Source of the DNA: Pleomorphochaeta sp963678575
GTDB lineage: Bacteria > Spirochaetota > Spirochaetia > Sphaerochaetales > Sphaerochaetaceae
DNA: 64,000 nucleotides
Direction of reading: 5' to 3'
NCBI GenBank assembly: GCA_963678575.2
Contig: CAXXHV010000002.1
Location: forward strand, 1,240,001-1,304,000
Position numbers and translations under genes: made by a program. Positions 44,482 to 53,555 of the stretch are shown here, one piece after another. Position 1 is the stretch's first letter. The number at the start of each line of letters is the position of its first letter. The notes below the pieces were generated by a model. The model worked only from the letters and a program-made list of their open reading frames with translations. It had not been told where the DNA came from and ran no database searches.

Positions 44482-45084
44482 AAATTATCCTTCTAAAAAT
44501 TTGTATTAATGATATATCAAATATACATATATTTACATTATACTTAGCAAATCTTACTGTCAAGAATAAAAACTGAAAATTTACATTATATTCATAAAGT
44601 ACAAAATAAAATTAAAAATCACCTGAATTTTAAATTAAATACACTTTGTAAAATAACTTTTAGAAAAGTTAATATTTTTCGAGAATAATTATATATAATA
44701 TAATGAATTGTAAATTATTTAGTTTGTATAGTAACTATGATTAAAATCAATTTGTCATAAATACAAATTTACTTAACAAATGTATAAATTATTTTAAAAA
44801 AAATATTGACTTAAACAAAAAAGGCATTAATTAGATGAAGATTAATGTTAGATTTTGATGGAAAAATAGAATATTATAAAATTATTATGTATTTACAAAA
44901 TTATTAAGATATAAAAATTTTACTGAATTTGATCCCTCTTTTTTATAGAAAAGCATCTACAGTTTTAAAATTTGTTATACAAATATAGATAACAGAAGTA
45001 TCCCTTTAGTAATAAAACAATTTTATTAATATTATTTTATGAGAACTCTAATAAGTCTATAAAGGGGATAATGGACGTGTAGCT
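44482..45084. other. 603-bp gap: promoter region plus AT-rich DNA before the IS30 relic
   Basis: The left 80 bases hold the operon promoter. The rest, roughly 44570-45084, is AT-rich with no open frame longer than a few dozen codons, no hairpin with terminator character and no recognisable insertion-sequence ends. Confidence 0.5.
44537..44563 (-). promoter_or_regulatory. Consensus promoter of the enamidase/NADAR operon
   Basis: Minus-strand TTGACA (44558-44563) and TATAAT (44537-44542) are both perfect, with a 15-bp spacer shorter than the ideal. AT-rich symmetric sequence (ATATACATATAT, GATATATC) follows the -10 and may hold the UTRA-regulator operator. Confidence 0.6.
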
Positions 45085-45897
45085 TTGAGAGCAAGCGATT
45101 TGCTTATTGGGATTGCTAAAAATGTAGGTTTCTTATTAAATAAACATAATTTTAAAAGAATAAACTGTATCTGTATTACTGCATATAATGAGGAAGATTT
45201 TAATTCTGTTGAGTTTGAAAAAAAAGACACTGATAAATTCATAAGAATATTTGATTCTCAAACATTAAATCTATTAAGTGAGTTTGTTTCTTTAAAAGAA
45301 ATAGCTACTAAGTTTAAAGGTCCTATCTCAAATATTTCTGCAGTATTAAGTGGAAAAAGAGAAAAAGCTTCTGGTAAGCCTAAAAGGCACTCAAGAGCTT
45401 TTACTGCTGCCCATAGTATAAGTTTAAGAGCTACCGAAGTGACAACACGGGAGACGATAGGACACTTGGAAGGTGATTGTGTAGTTGGACCGAAAGGAGA
45501 TGGCTCTACAATCTTATATATCATGACTGAAAGATCTACTAAGTTAGAAATAATAAGAAAAATAAACAGCAGAAAAAAGACGGAAATAGTCAAAGTTTTA
45601 GACACCTTAGAAAAAGTATCTGGATCAGGAAAGTTTAAAACAATGTTTAATACAATTACTTATGATAATGGAGTAGAATTTTCAGATGGAGAAGGAATGA
45701 TGAAATCAGTACTTACAAAAGGGAAAGATATAACAAAGATTCCAATGAAGAAAATTAGATAGATTCAAAACTGGATAAACAATTATCCAAGAAAAAGTTT
45801 AGAAGGCTTAACGCTTATAGAAAAAGCACTTGAAATGCGGAGTAATGATTTCAATTTTCCTGCATTTTTAGAAATACAGGAAGGTATCACAAAATAA
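45085..45897 (+). pseudogene. IS30-family transposase relic
   Basis: The frame from 45085 contains a helix-turn-helix-like LKEIATKFKGPISNISAVL, then the IS30 core EGDCVVGPKGDGSTILYI and TITYDNGVEFSD, giving the first two catalytic Asp residues. The stretch that should carry the catalytic Glu (ERGTNEN-type) is missing: the frame jumps to LTKGKDITKIP, equivalent to the FPKGTD region. An in-frame TAG at 45760-45762 follows, after which the same frame continues through WINNYPRKSLEGLT to TAA at 45897. Internal deletion plus stop mean it is inactive. No flanking inverted repeats were seen. Confidence 0.8.
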
Positions 45898-46656
45898 ATG
45901 TGACATTTAACCTTACAAGGAATCTAATTATTTTGCATTTACATTTTCAATCAACCCTTTTTATCAAATCTTTATAATTTTTTATAAACTATCACATTAT
46001 AGTTTATAAATATTTAAAAACTTAAAAGTAAAAAACTATATACCTCTATAAAGATAATAATAAAATATCTTTATATAAAAAAGTTTTATTATTTTTAACA
46101 CAGGGTTTGATAAATCTCTTATTTTACATAAATGGAACATTTTAAACAGAGGTTAATGGACAAAAGGAATTGTTTACAAGACCCTTTGCTATTTTATTGG
46201 AATTTTCATACTCAAGAGTTAAAATTTACTTGAAAATCAATTGGGCTTTCAGAGTAGCATATACAAGCGGAATGATTTTAGTACAAATAGTGGAATAATT
46301 TTTGTAATTACTATTTCATCTAAATCTACTGCATCTATAAATCTGTCTGGTCCTAAATATTCAATATATAATGACTTTCAATGCTAAAATTTATTTCTTT
46401 AGTTTTAGCCTTATCATGTAACAAATTAGTTAAAAGATCATATCATTATATATATTTTTAATATTACAAAATTTTCAATCAACACCAAATTTATAAGGAT
46501 TCCGAACAAAAGGAACCAAAGCAATAATATTAACATAATTTTGCTTTTTTCTCCAAAATACAAGAAGTTGTCGTTTGTATTTTTCTTTTTAAAATATTTT
46601 TTTATCATATATTATAATATAAATGAAAGTAATCTAATTATTTTATTTTTAAAAAG
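45898..46656. other. 759-bp gap with decayed coding DNA
   Basis: Between the transposase relic and the 3' end of the second CUT1 operon. One short minus-strand frame (about 46249-46380) reads like real protein (YLGPDRFIDAVDLDEIV) but is bounded by stops and cannot be assigned. The remainder is AT-rich; no clear terminator for the CUT1 operon was found. Confidence 0.4.
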
Positions 46657-47499
46657 TTATCCTTTAACAGCTCCTGCTGTAAGTCCTTCAATAAAATATT
46701 TTTGAATGCTTGAAAATAATATTACTACAGGTAATGTGGTTGAAGTACCCAAAGCCATAATTGTTCCCCAATCTATTTCTGTAGAACTAATATAATTAGC
46801 TAAACCAACAGTTAAAGTTTTCATTGAATCGTTCATTACTAATACGCTTGAGAGTAAATATTCATTCCATGATAAAATAAAAACCATTATACCAGCACTT
46901 AGAATGCCAGATACACATAAAGGCAAGATAATTATACTAAATACTTTAAATGGTGGAGCACCATCTATAATTGCAGCTTCAGTTATTGAGACAGGGATTT
47001 TTCTAAAAAAAGGAATAAGCAACCAAACACAAAAAGGTAGCGTAAGGGTTAAATGCCCCATTATTACACCTAAATAACTTGAATTTAATCCTATACCTGC
47101 AATAATTTTATATAAAGGGATCATCAGCATAATTGGTGGGATACAATATGCAGAAAGTACAGAAGACATTATTAATTTTCTTCCTCTATAATTAAATCTA
47201 GCTAAGCTATAAGCACCAAGTGTTGCAATCACCATATTTATTAGCATTGTCGAAGTAGAAACTACCAAACTATTTGTAAAATATCTTATAACAATTGAAT
47301 TTTTAAAAGCATTAAAATACCAATAGAAAGTAGGACTTTTTGGGAATATATGTGGAGGTATTTTAAAAAGTTCAGTGGAGGGCTTAAAAGAACTTAACAC
47401 CATCCATAAGAGAGGAAATCCAACAATAATTATTACTATTAAAGCAAATATATAATGTAAGTAATCTTTTTTAATATTATTTTTTAGTCTATTAATCAT
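46657..47499 (-). CDS. CUT1 sugar ABC transporter permease (UgpE/MalG type)
   Basis: A 280-residue six-helix permease with EAA loop TEAAIIDGAPPFKVFSIIILP and the C-terminal GLTAGAVKG characteristic of the MalG/UgpE subfamily. It is the last gene of the aldolase/oxidoreductase operon, 12 bases after its partner. No ATPase gene follows. Confidence 0.92.
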   Translation of the reverse strand: MINRLKNNIKKDYLHYIFALIVIIIVGFPLLWMVLSSFKPSTELFKIPPHIFPKSPTFYWYFNAFKNSIVIRYFTNSLVVSTSTMLINMVIATLGAYSLARFNYRGRKLIMSSVLSAYCIPPIMLMIPLYKIIAGIGLNSSYLGVIMGHLTLTLPFCVWLLIPFFRKIPVSITEAAIIDGAPPFKVFSIIILPLCVSGILSAGIMVFILSWNEYLLSSVLVMNDSMKTLTVGLANYISSTEIDWGTIMALGTSTTLPVVILFSSIQKYFIEGLTAGAVKG

Positions 47500-47511
47500 T
47501 TAACTCTCCGT

Positions 47512-48417
47512 TTAAAGTTCAGATTCAATTGATTTTCTAACGTAGAAAACAACACAAAGGAAAAGACAAAAACCAAGAATAACAGAGATACTCGAAGCAT
47601 AACCTGTTTGGAATGTTCCAAAAGAAGCTTGATAAATCATAATTGGTAAATGTGTTGTAGATCCTGCAGGTCCACCACCAGATATTAGCCAAATCAAGTC
47701 GAAATAAGTTGCAGTCCAAACGATACGAAGAATTACTAAAACAATAGTTATATCTCTAAGGTGTGGTAGTGTAATGTAAAAAAACTTTTGGAATTTATTT
47801 GCTCCATCAACACTAGCAGCTTCATACAATTCTTTATTAATCCCCTTCAAAGTAGCCCAATAGATAAGCATAGAAAAAGGATAAGATCTCCAAATATTTA
47901 CAATTACTAATACAACCATAGCACTTCCAGGAATTGCTAGTGCAGATTGTCTATGGGCTATTAATCCCATCTTTTGCATCCAATAGCTTATTATTCCATA
48001 ATCACCGTTCATTATCCATTTTGTAACAAGTGCAATTGCTACTGCTGGAACGACATAAGGTACCAATAAAAAACTTCTTAAACCTGAACCTGAGCTCTTA
48101 TGATTTATAAGGAGAGCTAGAGCTAACCCAATTCCAAGTTGTCCTATTACAGAAAAAAATGTCCATACTAAAGTATTTTTCACATATTTAAAAAATCTTG
48201 TATTAGTAAAAACTTTCTTATAGTTATCAAAAGCAATAAAAGTATAATCACTTTTCAATAATTTTGCGTTTGTAAAACTTAAAAAAATATTATATAAGAC
48301 GGGGTAAACTACAAAGACTATAAGAAAAACAACAGTTGGGATAATAAATAGAATCCCCAAAGTCTGTTGTTGGGCAAAATGTTTATTTTTATTTTTAATT
48401 AATTCAATATTTTTCAT
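47512..48417 (-). CDS. CUT1 sugar ABC transporter permease (UgpA/MalF type)
   Basis: About 301 residues, six helices, EAA loop YEAASVDGANKFQKFFYITLP. I place the start at the ATG at 48417; the GTG at 48429 is almost in contact with the AGGAG sequence and so is unlikely, although the spacing to the chosen ATG is long (about 13 bases). Confidence 0.9.
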   Translation of the reverse strand: MKNIELIKNKNKHFAQQQTLGILFIIPTVVFLIVFVVYPVLYNIFLSFTNAKLLKSDYTFIAFDNYKKVFTNTRFFKYVKNTLVWTFFSVIGQLGIGLALALLINHKSSGSGLRSFLLVPYVVPAVAIALVTKWIMNGDYGIISYWMQKMGLIAHRQSALAIPGSAMVVLVIVNIWRSYPFSMLIYWATLKGINKELYEAASVDGANKFQKFFYITLPHLRDITIVLVILRIVWTATYFDLIWLISGGGPAGSTTHLPIMIYQASFGTFQTGYASSISVILGFCLFLCVVFYVRKSIESEL

Positions 48418-48443
48418 AATATATTCCACTCTCCTAAGATATC

Positions 48444-48479
48444 AATACTCAGGTATTTTATTGAAAGTACCTAAGTATT
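48444..48479 (-). other. Intercistronic hairpin after the second CUT1 binding-protein gene
   Basis: AATACTCAGGTA (48444-48455) pairs with TACCTAAGTATT (48468-48479) with one mismatch, loop 12 bases. It occupies the gap between the binding-protein and permease genes, as in the other ABC operons here. Confidence 0.6.
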
Positions 48480-48490
48480 TTTAAATTAAA

Positions 48491-49831
48491 CTACTCAATA
48501 ATAGAAATTTGCTCTTGCAATTGTTGATCTATAAAATCAACAGCTTCCTCTGAGGTTTCCATATCTAGTGCTACACTTTGTAATGCTTCTCCAAAAAATG
48601 TAGTTGCTTCAATTTGTGAAGACATTTGACTTAGCCCATGTTCCATACCATACCAATACCAATTACTATTTTCAAAAGCATCTGTAATGGTTGCAATTTG
48701 TTCTTGGAATAAAGAAACTGAGTTATCTTCTCTATATATTTCTAAAGCAGAATATAATGAAGGGAAGGCAAACATTGGACGGGAAAGAGCACGTTCTGCA
48801 GCTCTTTCTGAAGTATACAATTTCTTAATAAATTCTTTCTTCATTGCTATTTTTTCGTCTGATCCATTTTTGCTAACTACAAAAGCATAACCACTTCCAA
48901 ATGAAGCTAGTTTTACACCATATTGTCCAGGTAAATCAAAACATCCAATATTTTCTAACATTTCAGGATTGTTGTTTTGTGCAAGACCTATTACGGCTCC
49001 CATATCTAAAGTCATAGCAACTGTTCCTTCAACTAGAGCATTTCTATATTCATTCCAAGCCCACTCAAGAGAAGATGGTGGAGAAACTGTTTTATATAAA
49101 TCAATTATATAGTCCATAACTTCAGCAGCCTTATCTTTCTGAGAACCAAAGGTATATTCACCAGTCATAGGATCAAATGTTGTAACCCCAGCTGAATATA
49201 GAAATTCATAATAAGTTTGAGGGGCTACTTGTACAGCATTTAAAGGAACTGCGAAACCATAAATATCTAATTTACCATCACCGTTTGTATCTATATTTAA
49301 TTTTTCAGCTACCATTTTGAATTCTGCCCAGTTCTTTGGAATATCAATCCCCATTTGTTTAAATAAATCTTTACGATACCAAACAGAAGTATGCAATGCC
49401 CAATCAGGAATACCCCATGTACTACCTTCAGAATTAAGAACATGAAGATAAGATGAAATAAAATCATCTCTACCTAGTTCATCAATAACATCATCCATAG
49501 GTAAAATAATATCTTGGCCTTGAAGATATGCACTTCCAGCAAAATTTGTGTGCATAATATCAGGTACTGTATCAGATTCAACAGCTGTTGCTAATTTAGT
49601 ATACATATCATTAAAGGATATTGTAACCATTTCTACTTCAACACCCATCTCTTGTGCAACTTCAGTAAATTGTTTATTTAACACTTTTGCCTGAGCATCA
49701 GCTGTTAAATTAGTCCAGACTACAATTTTATCACTCTCTTCTACTTCTACAGCAGTTTCGCTTTTACCTGAAGCGAATACCATAGAATGAATCAATAAGA
49801 TTAACACAACAACAAATAATGATTTTTTCAT
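48491..49831 (-). CDS. CUT1-type extracellular sugar-binding protein
   Basis: A 446-residue family-1 binding protein. The signal peptide ends SMVFASG without lipobox. The mature start DKIVVWTNLTADAQAKVLNK, then VPDIMHTNFAGSAYLQGQDI and the calcium-loop-like DTNGDGKLDIYGFAVP, are typical for CUT1 binders. It feeds the two permeases downstream; an ATPase must come from elsewhere. Confidence 0.9.
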   Translation of the reverse strand: MKKSLFVVVLILLIHSMVFASGKSETAVEVEESDKIVVWTNLTADAQAKVLNKQFTEVAQEMGVEVEMVTISFNDMYTKLATAVESDTVPDIMHTNFAGSAYLQGQDIILPMDDVIDELGRDDFISSYLHVLNSEGSTWGIPDWALHTSVWYRKDLFKQMGIDIPKNWAEFKMVAEKLNIDTNGDGKLDIYGFAVPLNAVQVAPQTYYEFLYSAGVTTFDPMTGEYTFGSQKDKAAEVMDYIIDLYKTVSPPSSLEWAWNEYRNALVEGTVAMTLDMGAVIGLAQNNNPEMLENIGCFDLPGQYGVKLASFGSGYAFVVSKNGSDEKIAMKKEFIKKLYTSERAAERALSRPMFAFPSLYSALEIYREDNSVSLFQEQIATITDAFENSNWYWYGMEHGLSQMSSQIEATTFFGEALQSVALDMETSEEAVDFIDQQLQEQISIIE

Positions 49832-49906
49832 TTTTTTCTCCTTTTGCTTTTTAATTTTTAAAATTGATACACTATAAACTACTCCTAATTTTTAAAAATT
49901 TTTAAT

Positions 49907-51250
49907 TTAAATTATGGCTCCTTGTGCCTTTAATTTTTCTTGTAATTTAGGTATATTAACTTCCCTAGGTGTTATTTTTTGCGTAGAAGCCATTGCAGCT
50001 GCTACGCCACAAGCTTCACCCATAACCATGCACTGAGGCATACATCTAATACAATTTGCTACTGGAGCTTCATAAGATACACAACGTCCAGCAACAAGAA
50101 GTCCATCTTTTCCTTTTGGAAGCATACACCTATATGGTATCGTCATAGATTTTCCGGGTTCTAAATCATAAACATACATAGTAACTCCATCTGGAGTATG
50201 AGCTCCAGCTGGCATTGCTCCGCGACCAATACTATCTTCAAACTCTCTAGCTTCCTGGAAGTCTTTTAAAGTAACTTTATAATCTCCAATAATTCTTCTA
50301 CTTTCTCGAATACCTAATAGTCCTGCTATTGCAGATAGATAAGAATTCTCAAAACCAGGAACATATCTTCTTAAAATTTCAGAAACATCATATAAGCATT
50401 TTTGTGAAAAAGTTTCTTGCTTAGCTTTGTCTTCGAAACCTACAGTACTGTGAGACTCAATAGCTCCTGAACAATTTATAGTTACTTCACCTTCATTTGG
50501 GGTAGAAGTAAAAATACCTAACCAACTTCTTAAATATTCTAAATGTGAAGGGAGTTCTACACCTTCTAATTCATCATGAAGGCCAAAGTGCATAAATCCT
50601 GGAAAAGTTTTAAAATCATGCCAAGCAGGTGGAACATGACTATCCTTAATAGGAGGATTATCATCATAATATTTTTTTACTTTTTCTAAATCTACACCAG
50701 ACATCCTTCCCATTAAAGTCATAGGTTGAATATCTTTTTTAGGACGAATTTCATAAGGGGCTTCAGCTTTTGCTGCTACAACAGCATCACCTGTACAATC
50801 AATAACTACATCAGATCTTACTTCCATAAGTTCAGATTCAGAGAGAACTATTAAACCAACAACAGTATCACCTTCTTGAACAACATCAACTATTGACGTA
50901 TCAAGATATACAATAAGGTTTGGCTCCTGAGCCACCATCTCATCTATAACAACCTTTGCAACTTCTGTATCATATAAAAAACATACATCAGTATTAGGAT
51001 CTTCTTCTACTATTGCATTTACTTTTTTTAGTTTATTTCTCAATTCCCAAGCAATCCCTTTTACAATAATATTTTTTTTATCACTAAAACCAACCCAGGC
51101 TCCTTGCATTCCTACAGTAAATTGACCGCCAAGACATCTTTGTTTTTCAACAATTAAAGTTTTTGATCCATTTCTTGCTGCAGCTAAACCTGCTATAATA
51201 CCGGCAGTTCCCCCACCGGCAACAATTACATCAAATTGTTTTTTTTTCAT
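49907..51250 (-). CDS. FAD-dependent oxidoreductase
   Basis: A 447-residue flavoprotein with N-terminal Rossmann motif VAGGGTAGIIAGLAAARNG (10-28), EKQRCLGGQFT, a second FAD contact DCTGDAVVAAKAE and C-terminal GLLVAGRCVSYEAPVANCIR. The Cys-Leu-Gly-Gly after the Glu of the dinucleotide fold marks the FAD_oxidored (PF12831) group. It probably oxidises the imported compound before or after aldolase action. It lies 16 bases downstream of the DapA-family gene. Confidence 0.87.
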   Translation of the reverse strand: MKKKQFDVIVAGGGTAGIIAGLAAARNGSKTLIVEKQRCLGGQFTVGMQGAWVGFSDKKNIIVKGIAWELRNKLKKVNAIVEEDPNTDVCFLYDTEVAKVVIDEMVAQEPNLIVYLDTSIVDVVQEGDTVVGLIVLSESELMEVRSDVVIDCTGDAVVAAKAEAPYEIRPKKDIQPMTLMGRMSGVDLEKVKKYYDDNPPIKDSHVPPAWHDFKTFPGFMHFGLHDELEGVELPSHLEYLRSWLGIFTSTPNEGEVTINCSGAIESHSTVGFEDKAKQETFSQKCLYDVSEILRRYVPGFENSYLSAIAGLLGIRESRRIIGDYKVTLKDFQEAREFEDSIGRGAMPAGAHTPDGVTMYVYDLEPGKSMTIPYRCMLPKGKDGLLVAGRCVSYEAPVANCIRCMPQCMVMGEACGVAAAMASTQKITPREVNIPKLQEKLKAQGAII

Positions 51251-51266
51251 AAAAGTCTACTCCTAT

Positions 51267-52184
51267 TTAAGCTAGATATCCGTATTCTTTTAATACTGAT
51301 TTTAAGTTAGCTTTAACATCAGCAGGCAATTCTGAAATAACAGGTTTTCGACAGAATCCAGCATCAACTCCTCTTAGTTTCAAACCTTCTTTAATTATTT
51401 GTAACCAAGGAGAAGGCATTCCATCTTTGGTAGGTTTAGTAAACAAAGGTAAATAAGGTCTGATCTTATCAAAATGATAAGCCATAGCTTCATCCATTTT
51501 TCTTTCAGTTGCTAAATTATAAACTGTAGTATTTTCTTTAGGGAATAGATTTCCAGTTCCACAAACCCAACCATCAGCCCAACAACTTAGACTTTCTACA
51601 GGACAAACATCATAGCCATAAAAAATACCGAAATCTTTGTTAGTTAAATACCTTAGATCTTGTTGTCTATATACGTCAGCTTGTCTTTCTTTAACAGCAT
51701 CGATTAAACCATCATTATATAATTTTGCCATGAATTCATCACTCATTAAACAAGTTGAATAATAGGGATTATGATAAACCATGATTGGAATATCTATTGC
51801 TTTTCTAATAGTTTCAAAATGTAAATGCAACTCATTTTCATTAGGAGCCATGTACCAAGGAGTAACTACCATTACACCATCAGCACCATCAGCTTCAGCA
51901 GCTTTTGACATTTTAACAACATCTTGTGTTCTATATGCACCTGTGGAACATATAACTTTAACTCTACCATTGGAAGCTTTAATAGTAGTAGCATTTACGG
52001 CAATTTGTTCTTCATTAGATAATGCAACCATTTCTCCAGTACTACCTGATGGAATAACACCAGTTACACCATTGTCTGCTAAAAATTCAGTACATTCTTT
52101 AATACCATTAAAATTAATGGACTCATCAGCATTAAATGGAGTAACCATTGGAATATAAATGCCTGTAGCTTTCTCTTTGTTCAT
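51267..52184 (-). CDS. DapA-family (dihydrodipicolinate synthase/NanA-type) aldolase
   Basis: A 305-residue TIM-barrel class I aldolase: GSTGE (47-51), Tyr137 in VYHNPYYS and Schiff-base Lys165 in DAVKERQ. Biosynthetic DapA is unlikely given its place in a sugar-uptake operon with an FAD oxidoreductase and IclR regulator. It more probably cleaves a 2-keto acid to pyruvate plus an aldehyde. It is the first gene of the operon, and its promoter carries a perfect IclR-like palindrome. Confidence 0.9.
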   Translation of the reverse strand: MNKEKATGIYIPMVTPFNADESINFNGIKECTEFLADNGVTGVIPSGSTGEMVALSNEEQIAVNATTIKASNGRVKVICSTGAYRTQDVVKMSKAAEADGADGVMVVTPWYMAPNENELHLHFETIRKAIDIPIMVYHNPYYSTCLMSDEFMAKLYNDGLIDAVKERQADVYRQQDLRYLTNKDFGIFYGYDVCPVESLSCWADGWVCGTGNLFPKENTTVYNLATERKMDEAMAYHFDKIRPYLPLFTKPTKDGMPSPWLQIIKEGLKLRGVDAGFCRKPVISELPADVKANLKSVLKEYGYLA

Positions 52185-52219
52185 AAAAATCTCCTTTCAA
52201 AGTATAAAATATTTTTTTC

Positions 52220-52233
52220 GGAATAGCTATTCC
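52220..52233. promoter_or_regulatory. Perfect palindrome GGAATAGCTATTCC, probable IclR-family operator
   Basis: A 14-bp perfect palindrome in the 5' leader of the aldolase operon, just downstream of the predicted transcription start, where binding would block transcription. The TGGAA..TTCCA character resembles classical IclR sites. Confidence 0.65.
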
Positions 52234-52263
52234 TGTTTTTAGTTAATCACGGTTTATTAGAGC

Positions 52264-52269
52264 TGTCAA
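52264..52269 (-). promoter_or_regulatory. -35 box of the aldolase operon promoter
   Basis: A perfect minus-strand TTGACA. The matching -10 is weak (TTAACT at 17-bp spacing). Placement puts the start near 52237, next to the palindrome. Confidence 0.4.
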
Positions 52270-52436
52270 CTAAATTTTACACTAATACAAAAAAAAATTT
52301 ATATAAAATTTTATACAAGAATTAATTAAAACACAAGAAATTATGAATTTTTACTTTAAAACTAGAGTTAAATGCACATAATACAGCCTAATTTACTATT
52401 AAACATCTATTTAAAGAAATATAATAATATATTTTT

Positions 52437-52450
52437 GGAATACATATTCC
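52437..52450. promoter_or_regulatory. Second IclR-type operator GGAATACATATTCC
   Basis: Matches the first palindrome in both arms (GGAATA-N2-TATTCC), 217 bp away, and lies 39 bp upstream of the -35 box of the IclR gene promoter. This is consistent with one regulator acting on both promoters. Confidence 0.6.
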
Positions 52451-52488
52451 AGTTTATATAAATTTCTTAAATATCTGAATTTTTGAGA

Positions 52489-52517
52489 TTGACAATTAAA
52501 ATTTAATTAATTACAGT
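52489..52517 (+). promoter_or_regulatory. Promoter of the IclR-family regulator gene
   Basis: TTGACA (52489-52494), 17-bp spacer, TACAGT (52512-52517): the same -35 and -10 hexamers as the nucleoside operon promoter at 9991-10019. Confidence 0.6.
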
Positions 52518-52600
52518 ACTAATATATAAAAAGTGAATATTTAGATATTAGCCTAACAATTTCTATTACATATTTTTTATTAAAAATAAAGAAGGTAAAT

Positions 52601-53383
52601 ATGAAAGACACAAAACAAAACACTGAAACTATTAAGATGGTTGATCGTGCACTACAAGTTTTAGACACACTTAGATTTGAAAAAGAAGGTCTAGGCGTAA
52701 ATACTATTGCTAAACAATGCCAAATTAATCCTTCTACGGCTTTTAGGATACTTAAAACACTAGAAATCAATGGCTGGGTCTTTCAATTTAGTGATGGAAG
52801 ATACATAGCTGGAGAGAAATTGAGTTTTATTCTAGGAAAGGATAATTTATATTTAGCTCTAAAAGAAGTTTCCCATATGGTAATGGAAAAATATACTGCA
52901 AAATATAATCAAGCAATGAATCTTATAGTTAGAGAAGGTGCGCACTGTTATATTATGCAACAATCTAGAACTAAAAGTTTAATGGATTATGTTCCACCAC
53001 TTTACTCTGATCTTCCCTTTTATGCCTGTGCTGGAGGAAAAATTTTACTTTCGGAATTGCCAATCCATTTAGCTGAAGAAATTATTAATTCTAGAGAATT
53101 AACCCCTCTTACGGAACACACAATAACTGATGTTGATGAATTTTGGAAAGAATTGAGAACTGTAGCAAAACAAAATTATGCTGTAGATCATAAAGAGAGT
53201 GCAATTAATGGAAGTTGTATTTCAGTTGCCATTAGAGACCCTAAAGGGACACCTATTGCAGCACTTTCTTTCAGTGGTTTTATTGGAATTGAAAATCAAG
53301 AAGAGCTTATTAAATACCTCCCAATATTACATGATGCTTCAAGTGAAATTTCGAAAAATCTATATAAATATTGGAAAGACTAG
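52601..53383 (+). CDS. IclR-family transcriptional regulator
   Basis: A 260-residue regulator: winged helix with LGVNTIAKQCQINPSTAFRIL and ISDGRY-like wing (FSDGRYIAGEKL), then the IclR effector domain with FYACAGGKILLSELP and SCISVAIRDPKGTPIAALSFSG. It is divergent from the DapA/FAD oxidoreductase/CUT1 operon and probably controls it through the two palindromes described. The start has GAAGG before ATG. Confidence 0.92.
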   Translation: MKDTKQNTETIKMVDRALQVLDTLRFEKEGLGVNTIAKQCQINPSTAFRILKTLEINGWVFQFSDGRYIAGEKLSFILGKDNLYLALKEVSHMVMEKYTAKYNQAMNLIVREGAHCYIMQQSRTKSLMDYVPPLYSDLPFYACAGGKILLSELPIHLAEEIINSRELTPLTEHTITDVDEFWKELRTVAKQNYAVDHKESAINGSCISVAIRDPKGTPIAALSFSGFIGIENQEELIKYLPILHDASSEISKNLYKYWKD

Positions 53384-53555
53384 ATTCTTTTAAATCATAT
53401 TATAGATTATAAAGCATTTTCTTTTTATTGAATTATAGAAATATACTCTATAGTTAAATACGCATTTCAATATGAGATTTATAAAATGTTTAATTTTCCA
53501 TGCCATTTAATCAAACATAATAAATATATTCACAGAATCTTATATAAAATTCTAA

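Larger units (their letters stand above)
52185..52600. other. 416-bp divergent regulatory region between aldolase and IclR genes
   Basis: Holds two outward promoters and a matching pair of GGAATA-N2-TATTCC palindromes, listed separately. The middle part is AT-rich with no other recognised element. Confidence 0.6.

Noticed and set aside
44570..45084. tRNA or small RNA gene in the long AT-rich gap
   Set aside because: No T-loop-like sequence, GC-rich stem set or terminator could be found.
45258..45605. 115-codon minus-strand frame inside the transposase relic
   Set aside because: Antisense to recognisable IS30 sequence; no family resemblance of its own.
51781..52158. 125-codon plus-strand frame inside the DapA-family gene
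   Set aside because: Antisense shadow of an aldolase with intact Tyr and Lys.
51267..52184. Lysine-biosynthesis dapA
   Set aside because: Context (IclR regulator, FAD oxidoreductase, sugar transporter) and inducible-type operator fit a catabolic aldolase better.
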